A stretch of 64,000 bases of DNA from Lepiota brunneoincarnata (Eukaryota; Basidiomycota; Agaricomycetes; Agaricales; Agaricaceae), in NCBI GenBank assembly GCA_023014365.1, contig JAEBUN010000024.1, positions 310,001 to 374,000 on the forward strand. Reading direction: 5' to 3'. The notes below the pieces were generated by a model. It had not been told where the DNA came from. It searched no databases and saw only the letters and a list, made by a program, of their open reading frames with translations. Every line of letters begins with the position of its first letter. Within the stretch, counting starts at the first letter, position 1. The position numbers were made by a program, and so were the translations under genes. This document shows positions 33,182 through 44,055 of this stretch, in pieces.

Positions 33182-35652
33182 GATAGGGCCAACAGGTCCC
33201 CCCCCCGAAGGGGGCTAGGAGTCAATTCTCCGTAAATCCCTACACCCCGCAGGCCTAGGCTCTAAGGACTTTGGGTCTCCGCCCCTAGGGGCGTTAGGAG
33301 TCAATTCTCCATAAATCGCTACACCCTGCCTGAGGGCGGGGGGCGAATAACCATCAGTCCCTCGAAGCCAAAGCTGCGAGGGGGGAACAACCCGAAGGCC
33401 CTCCCCAGTTATCCCACCCCTTGGGGCCGGGATAGAAACGCAAACGCGGAAGGGTTGCATTCCAGAAAGCCCAGAAGGGCATTGAGGTCACGGGGTAAGC
33501 TGCTATGCCGCGTATACTTCAGACAGGAAGTGAGTATGTGAGTGCAGGTTTCAAGCCGCAACCCACAGGGACAGGAGTGGTCCTCCTGGGGGTGGAATCT
33601 AGCGCGGTACTCCCCGATAGGGACGTGACCGAGTATGGTGCAGGCGGCCCTCGCTGTACCAGCGACGGACATCCGGGAACCGATTTCTTGGAGCCACACA
33701 CCTCTGGAGAGGTATGAGGGTTGGATTGGCTTCCCGAGGGAGTCCAGCAGGGGGAGGAAATTCCTTCCCCTATAAAGGGGCAAGTGAAACATATTCACCC
33801 ACTCGTCAATACACCCTCTCGTGACCTCAGCCCAGAGAGAGTCGATAGTAGTCGCTGGGCGGATGCCTAGCGACACATGGAGCTCCTTCACCATTGCGAC
33901 AGCGTCAGAGTGAAGCTCTGCAACAGAGCCCGCAGGCACCTGCCAGAAGGTAACAGTCTGCTGGGCCTTGGAAGACAACCAGTGGTCCAGGGACCAACAC
34001 ACCTCCAGGGAATGAACCTGGCCGGCGTGCACAGAGGGATCTACAGCTCTGCAGGCGGAGCCCGCAGAGCTGGTGTAGATGAAGATGTGGTCGGTTTCCA
34101 CATGGTCTAGGACCATGCTTACTCCCAACCGAATGGAGTGGAGCTCCGCATCAGCAAGCAGAACCCTCCCCGCGGCCTGTCTGGCCTGCTTGACCAGACG
34201 CCCGCCTGCAAACACACAAGCTGCCGAGATAGCCTGCAGTCTCCTGTATGGCAGCTGGTGTGCACCAGCCACTATGCAAGCAGACGACGGGTCGGACTGC
34301 GCCCTCCAGATGGAGGCGTGCAATCCATCAAGATGCCGTTGCTTCGAATCCCCCTCCGGATCAACGGTGTATAGTCTAAATTTGATCCACTCCGAGAAAC
34401 GGTCCAAAAGACGGAGACCTGGCCTATTCTCATCCGCAAACGGGGAGAAAGGCTCAGTAAGCTGTGGGAGTACTGCCTGTACCTCCATAAGAGCACTCCT
34501 CACCTTAGGCCGAAGCGCAGGGATGAGAGTCGAGATAGCCCGGGGGTGCTCCGGAGAGCTGCCCCTGAATTCACAGCCCAGCAGGGGCCGGAGCGGATGA
34601 TTATCCGCAAGAGTGGCGACCCGGAATATCATTTGGGAGGCCAGCTTCTTAAGGTGCAGCCGGAAAGGCAGAAGGCCTGCAAGGGCCTCTGCCCCCCCAG
34701 TTGGGGACGTGCGAAACGCACCGATGATCCAATTAGTGGCTTGCTGCTGTATGGAGTTGAACATCTTGAGGATTCCCTTATTGCGGAAGCCCTCGTGATA
34801 CCACATACAAAATCCATACGTGGCAATGGGAACCACGCAGGACCGGTACAGGAGGCGCTTCTGGTTGGGAAGCAACCCCCGGGTTGAATTACCAAGCATC
34901 CCCATCGCACCAACCATGGAGAATGCCTTGGTAGAATAGTAGCAGACGTGCTCACGAAAAGTGAGAGCACAGTCGAAATAGAAACCCAAGTACCGCCAAA
35001 ACGGCTTGGGCCTCAAAGGAGTGTCCCCCGTGTACGGATGGAAGCCCAAGTCAATGGGCGGGTTGGCATCCCTCGGGTTGCGAGAGAAGTGAAAGACCTC
35101 AGACTTGGTATGCTAAAGCATGAGGCCAAAGGAGTCAAAGAGCCCATGCATGCAGCGGTACGCCGCCTGCAGGGCAGAAACGTTGTCCTCCCAAGTCTTG
35201 GCCTGGACTATAAGGGTCCCATTGTCAACATACGAGAGCATGTCAACATTGAGGCCGGGGGTCTGCTGGTAGTACAAGTACACCAGGGGGGCAAGATACA
35301 AGGCAGACAAGACTGGGGACAGAGCAGAGCCCTGCCCCATGCCCACATCCGCCTGCCTAGGGTCTGACCGGAAAGAATTCCACAAGTAGGTGGTAGACCT
35401 CCCAACCAGATAAGAGCCGAAGAATCGCACCAACTCTGGCGCAAAACCCGACCGTGACAGCACCGCCAGAATCATGTCATGATTCAGCGAAGGGAAGAAC
35501 TGAGCGATGTCGAAGGCCACAACGCTAGTCCGCAGTCCCTGAGCCCACCCCACACGAACGAGATGAGTGAGGATCAACCCGGCATCCTCAGTGGACTTCT
35601 GGCAGATACCGCCAACCTGGTTGGGATGAAACACCCCCCATTTGACACAGTC
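33182..35652 (-). pseudogene. NLR2 copy 2: RT core to 3' UTR
   Basis: The minus-strand sequence starts in RT (WGVFHPNQVGGICQKSTEDA at about 35,650) and reads AFDIAQFFPSLNHDMILAVL, GQGSALSPVLSALYLAP and MLSYVDNGTLIVQ (YVDD changed to YVDN). It has TAG at 35,115-35,113 (LML-stop where the other copy has Glu). The frame is then open from about 35,110 to 33,409 with finger CPCGLRLETCTHILTSC. The RNase H-like part again shows VAGAHQL and IYTSSAGSA. The 3' UTR holds both hairpin motifs but lacks its last ~230 bp and poly(A), because NLR1 ends at 33,181. Confidence 0.88.
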
Positions 35653-36209
35653 CCATTGTTCGCACTCAGGATGCCCCCTCTGGCTCCTCTCGACCCAGCT
35701 ACAGTTCTGCATCGCAGGCTATGGTCCCTGCCCTAGCTGCCAAGGCCCCCAAAAGGCCTTGCGAGTCTGCTGTCTACCTGGATGATGCTCTGGTGACCCC
35801 TCGTCCCAAGCATACCTGCATGTCCGAGCCATCCACCTCCTTCAGACAGGACCTCGACCTCAAATTGGTCTCCGGTTCAGCCAGGATGGCGGTCGACACC
35901 CCTGGCCCCAAGCCATCCCCTGGCCCTGCTTTCGTTGCGGAGGAGGAGGATCCCAACTTCATCCCCACCTTTCTCACCCTCTCTTGCAGTACTGTAAATG
36001 TAGAGGGTGAGGCTGGGATCGTGGTGGATGTGCTCGACACAGTCACCCTATGGCTGGAGAGAGCCAGGAGGGCCCCTTTTTCTGACGGCGGCAGGTTGGA
36101 GGTCACCCGCTCCCTGGCCAGGCTCTTCCACAAGGTGGAGGAGTATGACTGGGATGATGTCCCCTTCAAGGAGGGCGAGCACACCCACAGGCTCCATAAG
36201 TGGGCCTCT
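35653..36209 (+). pseudogene. NLR1 ORF1 N-terminal region (old copy, part 1)
   Basis: This is the most N-terminal NLR1 ORF1 seen here. It reads MVPALAAKAPKRPCESAVYL, then EEEDPNFIPTFLTLS, GEAGIVVDVLDTVTLWLERA, LEVTRSLARLFHKVEEYDWD and HTHRLHKWAS, where the chromovirus inserts. The same segment, on the minus strand at 52,800-53,060, aligns well. It is Pro/Ser-rich, then helical. The copy has lost many CpGs, which marks it as old. The left edge is fused to truncated NLR2. Confidence 0.78.
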
Positions 36210-36859
36210 TGTCATATCCATGCCAACTATAAGTCTAATCACTTAAACTTCGGCTTCTCGACTCCACGCGTGTTCCACACAACAACCCTCTGCCCTCCGA
36301 CTCGGCCCCGACTCACTCCGACCGCAACCCACTGCCCTGATCACGTGACCACCTCCACACGTGCCGTGGTCACCTGAACCTCGCTGTCTCTATTTCCCCG
36401 TCTCCATTTCCCGTCCGTAGTCAAGATACGTTACCAGTCTCCATACCCGTACCGGTCTCCATTTCGTTTGTAATCCGTTTGTAACCATATGGGTCTCCGC
36501 TTCACTCCGCACGTAGTCAGTACGAGTCATAGTTCGTAAGGCCAGTAGTATATATACCGTAGGTACTTGGCTTGTACTCCTCAGTCTGATAATCGAATCG
36601 AGCAGCGGACCAGCTCCCTGTTCCATATCCTCTCCTCTCTTCTGCCTCGCTCCGCTTCGGCTCCGACTTCCTGAAATACGGACTAGGACAGTAGGAGGGC
36701 ACAGCACATAAGCTGAGGCCGCAAGTCCAACCCCCGCCCGACGTACTCCGCCTCGGTCCCGAAGTCTACGTACTGACTTCGCCCTGTCCCCCGGTTACCT
36801 TATACCAAGGATACCACCCCGACCCTCCGCTTCGGTCCCGACCCGCACCGGCTCTAACA
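36210..36859 (+). repeat. Chromovirus 5' LTR (650 bp)
   Basis: Begins TGTCATATCCATGCC and ends CGGCTCTAACA (TG...CA). It contains TATATATA at about 36,549-36,556, a plausible core promoter, with start of transcription expected some 30 bp further. The CT- and CCG-rich 3' half leads to gag at 36,913. Confidence 0.93.
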
Positions 36860-36912
36860 GTATTATCAGACTCAAACTCCTCCTGTCCACCACACTCTGA
36901 ATTTTTCTAACC

Positions 36913-38319
36913 ATGGTCTCTCGAACAGTTACCCGTACTCGCACTCTGGTAACTCCAGCCGCTCGCCGTAGCAAACGCATCACTCGACAACCTCCTTCCG
37001 AGGAACTGCAACCCGACTCCCCGAGGGCTTCTCGCTCTCACCAACAATCGATCGCACCCTCGACCCCAGACCGTTTCTCTGAAGATATACAACCTTCAGT
37101 ATTCCGGACTCCCGACGGCCCCGACGACGGCCCCGACCCCAATCCTGATCCCAGCGACCCTGGTGATCCCGACGACTACCCTGACAATGGGGACGGGCCC
37201 CCGGGCGACGACGAACCATCAGACAACGGCGACAACAACAACAACATCCCACCTGGCAACACCCGAGACGACCATGATAGACTCATACTCCGAGTTTTCC
37301 AACGCATAGCTGACCAAATGGACGGCCGTGGGAACTCTCAAGCCCCACAGCCTCCTCGAACTCCCCGTACCAAAGCTCGCGAACCTGACATCTTTACAGG
37401 TTCCAACCCCGCCAAACTCAAACCCTTCCTCTTCCAATGTCGGCTCTACTTCCGTACTAACCCGGCCCAGTTCGCTATCCCCACCACCAAGGTCAACTTC
37501 GCGTTGACGTACCTCACAGGTGTGGCACAGCAACACTTCGAAATCGGCCTCGATGAGGCCGACAACCACGGAATAATGCACCACTGGATCGAGGACTGGG
37601 ACCAGTTCACCCTGGAACTGCAGACCAATTTCGGTCCCGCGGATCCGACCGGAGAAGCTGCTGAGCAGCTCGACTCCCTTCGAATGCGCTACGACGAGAA
37701 GATCGCCGTCTACAACGTCGATTTCCTCCGTCTAGCTGGCCAACTCCGCTGGGGTGACGAAGTATTCTGTCACCGCTACTACAAAGGCCTCCCCGACCGC
37801 ATCCAGGACATTCTGTCCAATCGGCCCGACGGCAAGCCCGACACCTTCATCGAAATGCGAGCAGCAGCGATGAAGATCGATGCTCGCTACTGGGAACGCC
37901 AACGCGAGAAGGCCCGCGCCAAAGCCGCTTCGGACCCGACCGCCTCTAGGAAACCTGGAGGCAACCCATCCCCTTCCACCGCGACAAACCATCAACCTGC
38001 CGCCAAGCCTGCCAACAGTAACAACAAAGGCAGCACCCCCAGTAATAACATCTTCAAGGGCAATCCGCCCAACCCGTCCGCCGGTCAGAAATCGGCCCCG
38101 CCAAAGTCCGACCTTACTAGTAAACTTGGTAAGGACGGTAAATTAACCCCCGAGGAATGTCAACGACGTTTCGACAATAACCTCTGCCTTGTCTGCGCAG
38201 ATCCCAATCACAGGGCTGCTAACTGCGACAAGAAAAAATTCCCTGATGCCAAGGCTAAAGGCCGACAGGCTCAGCTCCCCGAGACAGACGCGCCGGCTCT
38301 CCCGAGCTCGGAAAAATAG
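36913..38319 (+). CDS. gag: Chromovirus Gag
   Basis: 468 codons from ATG 36,913 in context CTAACCATGG. The N-terminal third is acidic and Pro/Asp/Asn-rich (DGPDDGPDPNPDPSDPGD). The retrotransposon Gag domain lies at about residues 155-340 (REPDIFTGSNPAKLKPFLFQ, VNFALTYLTGVAQQHFE, LQTNFGPADPTGEAAEQLDS). The C-terminus has a single CCHC knuckle CLVCADPNHRAANC (CX2CX4HX4C). It forms the particle and binds RNA. The stop TAG (38,317-38,319) is preceded by five A. Pol is in the -1 frame and open from 38,259, so Pol is probably made by -1 slippage at or near GAA-AAA-TAG. Confidence 0.93.
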   Translation: MVSRTVTRTRTLVTPAARRSKRITRQPPSEELQPDSPRASRSHQQSIAPSTPDRFSEDIQPSVFRTPDGPDDGPDPNPDPSDPGDPDDYPDNGDGPPGDDEPSDNGDNNNNIPPGNTRDDHDRLILRVFQRIADQMDGRGNSQAPQPPRTPRTKAREPDIFTGSNPAKLKPFLFQCRLYFRTNPAQFAIPTTKVNFALTYLTGVAQQHFEIGLDEADNHGIMHHWIEDWDQFTLELQTNFGPADPTGEAAEQLDSLRMRYDEKIAVYNVDFLRLAGQLRWGDEVFCHRYYKGLPDRIQDILSNRPDGKPDTFIEMRAAAMKIDARYWERQREKARAKAASDPTASRKPGGNPSPSTATNHQPAAKPANSNNKGSTPSNNIFKGNPPNPSAGQKSAPPKSDLTSKLGKDGKLTPEECQRRFDNNLCLVCADPNHRAANCDKKKFPDAKAKGRQAQLPETDAPALPSSEK

Positions 38320-41300
38320 TCGGCGGTCCTCAGGCCTCTGCACAGACTGAGGATCGCATTGAACTCTGCTGTGCTCCAGAGAGTTTCCGTCTCAATGCGT
38401 CCGCTCTTTCCGACCCGAACTCCTTTCATATCACATTAACTTCTCCTTTAATTACTTCTGTATCTTCTGTCTCCGCTTCCGTACTCTCCGCTTCGGACCC
38501 GATTTCTACAACGGACAATGTAGTTAGTTCTGATTTCTCTTCTCTTTCTCCTTTCAAAGCCCTTGTTGATAGTGGTTCTACTCACTGTTTTGTGGACTCA
38601 TCTTTTGTTCGTTCTCATAGTATTCCAACCTCGTCCATTCCGGCTATTGAACTTCGGTTATTTGATGGGACCTCAAATGCCTACATTACGGAGCTTGCGC
38701 AACTGCCTGTATCTTTCCCCTCCGGTGAATCTATCATTTTGGACACTTATGTCACCCGGCTCGACTCTTCCTGTTCTGTGGTCTTAGGACACAACTGGCT
38801 CACCCGCTACAATCCGTTGATTGACTGGGCTTTGGGCAGTATTACTTTCCGGCCATCCCTACTCGAGAATCCTGCTTCCGTCTCTACCTGCGTCGCACCC
38901 GCATCGGCTCCGCCTATGGCCGCCCCTGACTCCCCTGACCTAGGTTCACCACCCCTGTCCGGGACCTCGTCCCAATCTGTCCCCCTTGCGAAACCGCACA
39001 TCTCCTTGATAAACGCTCCTGCCTTTATCCGCGCTGCCAAGCTCCCTGGCTCCCAACAATTCCGAATCAATCTTTCCGCCGCCTCCGCATCGGCCGCGTC
39101 CTCTTCTGTCTCCGAGGAACCGCCTGACCTCTCGTCTATCCCCGAGGAATACCACGAGTTCGCTGACGTTTTCAGTAAATCGCGTGCTGACACACTTGCT
39201 CCACACCGCCCTTACGACCTCCAGATTAACCTAGAGGATGGCGGTCAGCCTCCGGTCGGTACCATTTACTCCCTTTCACAATCGGAGCTTGGAGCTCTAC
39301 GTGATTTTATTGACGAACATTTATCTATTGGTTTCATCCGCCCCTCCACTTCCCCTCATGGAGCCCCGGTCCTCTTCGTCAAGAAAAAGGACGGCTCCCT
39401 CCGCTTATGCGTTGATTTTAGAGGTCTCAACCGTATCACCAAGAAGGACCGCTATCCCCTTCCGCTCATCTCCGACCTCTTAGACTCCCCTCGCAAAGCT
39501 CGCGTATATACCAAGATCGACCTCCGCCACGCCTACCATCTTGTCCGCGTTGCTGACGGCGACGAATGGAAGACCGCCTTTCGGACCCGCTACGGCTCCT
39601 TCGAATGGATGGTTATGCCTTTCGGCCTCACCAATGCCCCCGCCACCTTCCAGCGGTTCATGAACGATATATTCAAGGACATGCTCGACGTCTGCGTTAC
39701 TATCTACCTTGACGACATTCTGATATACTCCGACAACCATAGTATCCATCGTGACCAAGTCAAGGAGGTCCTCAAGCGGCTCCGCCAACACGGTCTATAC
39801 GCCCGCCCTGACAAATGCCAGTTCCACTCTGACACAGTGGAATATCTCGGCTACATTCTCTCCCCCGACGGCCTCCGAATGGACCAATCTAAGGTCAAGA
39901 CCATCCAGGAGTGGCCTGAGCCTAAGAAAGTCAAGGACATCCAGTCCTTCCTTAGGCTTCGCCAATTTCTACCGTCGCTTCATTCACGGATACTCCGACA
40001 TCGTCGTTCCGCTCACTCGCCTCACCCGCAAAGACGTGAAGTGGAATTTTACTGATGATTGTCGCGAGGCCTTTAACTCCCTGAAGGAAGCATTTATCTC
40101 CGCCCCCGTCCTCACTCCTTGGGTCCCCGACGCTCAGATCATTGTCGAGACCGACGCCTCCGACTACGCCCTTGCGGCAATCCTCTCTATCGTCACCGAC
40201 GATGGGGAGGTCCATCCCGTTGCATTCCATTCCCGCACCTTTAACACGGCCGAACTCAACTATGACACTCACGACAAGGAACTCCTGGCGATATTCGAAG
40301 CCTTTCGCATCTGGCGGCACTATCTCGAAGGTGCCCCCCTTGCTATTGATGTGGTCACTGACCACAAGAACCTCGAATACTTCTGCACCACCAAGATCCT
40401 GACTCGCCGCCAAGCTCGTTGGTCCGAGTTCCTATCCCAATTCCACCTCGTCATCCGTTTCCGACCCGGCCGCCTCGGCACCAAGCCTGACGCCCTAACT
40501 AGACGATGGGACGTCTACCCTAAAGGGGGGAATAGCGACTATGCATCAGTCAACCCGCACAACTTCCGGCCTGTGTTCACTCACGAACAGCTCGCGGCCT
40601 CCGTCCGTGCCACCACTCTTTACGCCCCTTCCCTTCGCGCAGCTGTAGTCATGGACCTCGATCAGCTACACCGCGATATTCTCGCCGCCCTACCAGCGGA
40701 TCCGACCGCTTCCGCCCATCTTGCCAGCCCAGAAGGCCGTTGGTCAGTTAATGATAAAGGTTTCCTCCTCTTAGACGACAGAATCTACGTCCCTGACACC
40801 GACAATCTCCGACTTCGGGTCCTCCAGTACAAGCATGATCACGTCCTAGCCGGCCACTTCGGTCAGAATAAAACGCTGGAACTCATCCGGCGCGAATACA
40901 CCTGGCCTAGCGTCCGCACCTTCGTCAAGGATTTCTGTAAGTCTTGCGTCACCTGTATGAGGTCTAAACCCCAGCGCCATCGCCCCTACGGTCTCCTTAA
41001 GCAACTCCCCATCCCCGAACGCCCTTGGAATTCAATCTCCATGGACTTCATCGAAAAACTTCCCGCCTCCTCCGGCTATGACGCCATCCTGGTAATCGTT
41101 GACAGACTCACCAAGCAATCCCTCTTCATCCCGACTTATGATACCGTCACCTCCTCCGACCTCGCCCGCCTATTCGTCCTCCACGTCTTCTCCAAGCACG
41201 GCGTACCCGAACATGTTACCTCCGACCGCGGCTCCGAATTCGTCTCCCACTTCTTCCGCTCATTGGGACAAGCCCTTGACATGAAGCTACATTTCACCTC

Positions 41301-42120
41301 GGGCTACCATCCAGAAGGCGACGGACAAACGGAACGCACCAACCAGACCCTCGAACAATACCTTCGGGTCTACTGTAACTACCAACAGGACAATTGGTCC
41401 AAATTACTACCACTAGCCGAGTTCGCTTACAACAACGCTCCTAGTGCCACCACCGGTATCTCCCCGTTCTTCGCTAATAAAGGATACCATCCGAACATCA
41501 CAGTTCATCCTGAACGCGATCTCGCCTCCGCTCGGGCCCGCCATTTTGCTGTTGACCTCGACGACCTACACACCACCTTGAAGTCTGAAATAGCGCTAGC
41601 CCAGCAACGTTATCAGACCTCCGCCGACGCCCGCCGACTCCCCGCCCCGGACTTCAAGGTTGGGCAAAAGGTATTCGTGAAAGCCCAATTCTTCCGCACC
41701 ACCCGTCCCTCCAAAAAACTCTCCGAAAAGTACCTTGGGCCTTATGAGATCATTGCACAAGCAGGTACTCACTCCCTTACACTCCGACTTCCCGACTCCA
41801 TGCGTGGAGTACACCCAGTCTTCCATGTTTCCATGCTCGAACCAGCCACACCTAACACCATACCCGCCCGATCGGATCCGCCGCCCGCGCCAGTTTCCAT
41901 TGACGGTGAACCAGAATACGAGATTGCCCGCATCGTCGACTCTAAGATCGATCGGCGCCGCGCGTGCAAGCTCCTCTATAAAGTCATCTGGTTAGGTTAC
42001 GAAGACACTGAAGAAGAGTCCTCGTGGTTGCCAGCCACCGAGCTTGAACATGCTATAGATCTCGTAGAGGCTTTTCATTCCTCTTACCCTGCAAAGCCTG
42101 GTCCTCTTCACTCACTTTGA
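38259..42120 (+). pseudogene. pol: Chromovirus Pol: protease, RT, RNase H, integrase, chromodomain; one frameshift
   Basis: Protease ALVDSGSTHCFVDS at about 38,559. RT: FVKKKDGSLRLCVDFRGLNR, MPFGLTNAPATFQRFMNDIF and YLDDILIYSD (39,705 on). After DIQSFL an extra base (the A at about 39,954) shifts the frame: the first frame ends at 40,055, and the GFANFYRRFIHGYS continuation is in the next frame. RNase H: ETDASDYALAAILS. Integrase: HHCC finger (HVLAGHFGQNKTLELIRREY, CKSCVTC) and DDE (SMDFIEKLP, TSDRGSEF, EGDGQTERTNQTLE). C-terminal chromodomain (YEIARIVDSKIDRR, LYKVIWLGYED, ESSWLPATEL). The chromodomain family is known to steer insertion to marked chromatin. Without the extra base the frame would be intact; sequencing error is possible. 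Confidence 0.92.
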
Positions 42121-42190
42121 GTTACTGACCACACATCGCACCAAGAAACAACCATGTATTAAACAAACCAAAAAAAACAACCCCGTACAA

Positions 42191-43267
42191 CTACCTATCG
42201 GTGTCGTCTCCAGAGAGCCCGGGCGACCCATTCACTTCTTCCATCAAATCCTGCACCTCCTCCTCCGAAGCGGGCCCGACACCCCCCTCCGAACCCTCCG
42301 TCTCCGAAAAATTTCCACTCGACCAATTTCCGTCCACCTGAGCCTCCCAACGCCGTAGTTGCTCGTAGCGGCCAGCAAGCGACCCCATCTTGTCGACCTT
42401 TTCCCCCAACCGAGCGATGGACCGCTCAATTCGCACCTCCAGGATGTAGATTTTCTTGACGGTCTCCTGGTGCCTTTCTTCGATGAGCCGTTTCAACTCT
42501 ACAAGGTCCATCAATTGGCATCCATCATAATACAGGATTCCTTACTCACCTTCGAATTGCTGGCCCGACAAACCTCCGGCTCCGCTCGGCTCCGTCTCTT
42601 CTTGACCCCCGCATCGTTTCTTCATTTTGCTACACCGTCGGCAACTCCTAGTGTTGCTGGGGCCTTTGTCAGCAATTATCATCGTAGAAACTCTTGTATT
42701 TACTTACCCGCCGGCAATCTCGCACCGGACCTCATCCCGCTGACATCTCCAGCACGGGTTATCGCCTCCGAATACATGTTTGTTGCCCCGCCGCGGGGCC
42801 GCCCTCGCCTTTCCTTTTCCCTTTCCCTTTACCTCCGAACCTTCGGAGTCCTCCTCCTCTTCGTCCCTCGCCGCGTCATCGCCCGTGTAATTCGGGTCGG
42901 ACTCTTCATGGTCGACTTCCATAGGCTGCTCCGGCAGGCGGCTAGATGAAGCCGTCGTAGTCATCGCGACGAGTCGGGCCCGGATCGCCCGACGTTCGTC
43001 CTCAGCAGCTTCCTCTTGCTGTCGCCTGATCTCTTCCGCCCGTCGCTCCCTTGCCCGCTCCTCCGCTTGCCGTTGACGCAGTTCAATCATCCGTCGCCGT
43101 TCTTCCTCTTGGCGCTCTACCGCCAATCGTCGTTCCTCCTCTCGCCGTTCCTCCTCTTCCAACCTCTCGATCTCCAGCCGCATCCGCTCCTCCTGCTCCG
43201 CCTTTTCCCTCAGTAACTGCGCCTTGCGCTCCGCCGCGGTTGGTTGTCGAGACAATTGGCTGCTCAT
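42191..43267 (-). CDS. Antisense spliced gene inside the chromovirus; coiled coil plus Zn(II)2Cys6-like cluster
   Basis: Predicted exons 43,267-42,708, 42,656-42,550 and 42,498-42,191; total 975 nt, 324 residues. Both introns are 51 bp: GTAAGT...TTGCTGAC...CCCAG and GTGAGT...TTGAT...TTGTAG. Residues about 10-95 are an Arg/Glu-rich coiled coil starting MSSQLSRQPTAAERKAQLLR. Then an acidic stretch and KGKGKGKAR. Splicing joins CWRCQRDEVRC to CRRCSKMKKRC, giving C-x2-C-x6-C-x9-C-x2-C-x6-C (Cys 172 to 202), the spacing of fungal zinc-cluster DNA-binding domains. Exon 3 holds a second coiled coil and an acidic tail. Unspliced RNA would stop straight after the third Cys. Function unknown; a regulator of the element or of host genes is inference. 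Confidence 0.75.
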
Positions 43268-43316
43268 GGTGGTAGGAGGTCAAGTTGTGTATTTCCGGAC
43301 CGAACCAGTTCGCCGG

Positions 43317-43324
43317 TTTTTATA
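43317..43324 (-). promoter_or_regulatory. TATA box for the antisense gene
   Basis: Minus-strand TATAAAAA, about 50 bp upstream of the ATG at 43,267, between the gene and the 3' LTR. A start site some 30 bp downstream would give a 5' UTR of about 20-25 nt. It is outside the LTR, so this promoter would be independent of the sense promoter. Confidence 0.6.
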
Positions 43325-43399
43325 CTCGGGCGGATGTCTTCCGATGGACCCGGTCTGGACCGCCTAGGGCCTCGAGGCTCGGCCCTAAAGGGGGGGCAC

Positions 43400-44050
43400 T
43401 GTCATATCCATGCCAACTATAAGTCTAATCACTTAAACTTCGGCTTCTCGACTCCACGCATGTTCCACACAACAACCCTCTGCCCTCCGACTCGGCCCCG
43501 ACTCACTCCGACCGCAACCCACTGCCCTGATCACGCGACCACCTCCACACATGCCGTGGTCACCTGAACCTCGCTGTCTCTATTTCCCCGTCTCCATTTC
43601 CCGTCCGTAGTCAAGATACGTTACCAGTCTCCATACCCGTACCGGTCTCCATTTCGTTTGTAATCCGTTTGTAACCATATGGGTCTCCGCTTCACTCCGC
43701 ACGTAGTCAGTACGAGTCATAGTTCGTAAGGCCAGTAGTATATATACCGTAGGTACTTGGCTTGTACTCCTCAGTCTGATAATCGAATCGAGCAGCGGAC
43801 CAGCTCCCTGTTCCATATCCTCTCCTCTCTTCTGCCTCGCTCCGCTTCGGCTCCGACTTCCTGAAATACGGACTAGGACAGTAGGAGGGCACAGCACATA
43901 AGCTGAGGCCGCAAGTCCAACCCCCCGCCCGACGTACTCCGCCTCGGTCCCGAAGTCTACGTACTGACTTCGCCCTGTCCCCCGGTTACCTTATACCAAG
44001 GATACCACCCCGACCCTCCGCTTCGGTCCCGACCCGCACCGGCTCTAACA
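43400..44050 (+). repeat. Chromovirus 3' LTR (651 bp)
   Basis: Same ends as the 5' LTR. Visible differences are CGCG to CGCA (about 43,459), CACGTGACC to CACGCGACC, CACGTGCC to CACATGCC, and an extra C near 43,926. All substitutions are transitions at CpG. Confidence 0.93.
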
Positions 44051-44055
44051 CCTCT

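Larger units (their letters stand above)
36205..44055 (+). mobile_element. Ty3/gypsy chromovirus, full length, with 5-bp target duplication CCTCT
   Basis: Element 36,210-44,050 flanked by CCTCT (36,205-36,209 and 44,051-44,055), inserted in NLR1 ORF1. Order: 5' LTR, gag, pol (protease, RT, RNase H, integrase, chromodomain), antisense gene, polypurine stretch AAAGGGGGGG (about 43,387-43,396), 3' LTR. The LTRs differ by eye at about three CpG-context transitions and one single-base indel in 650 bp, so insertion is recent. No TGG-type primer-binding site follows the 5' LTR (GTATTATCAGACTC), so priming may be atypical. Confidence 0.93.

Noticed and set aside
36860..36880. tRNA primer-binding site next to the chromovirus 5' LTR
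   Set aside because: The sequence GTATTATCAGACTC does not start with TGG and I could not match it to a tRNA 3' end by eye, so no site is annotated.
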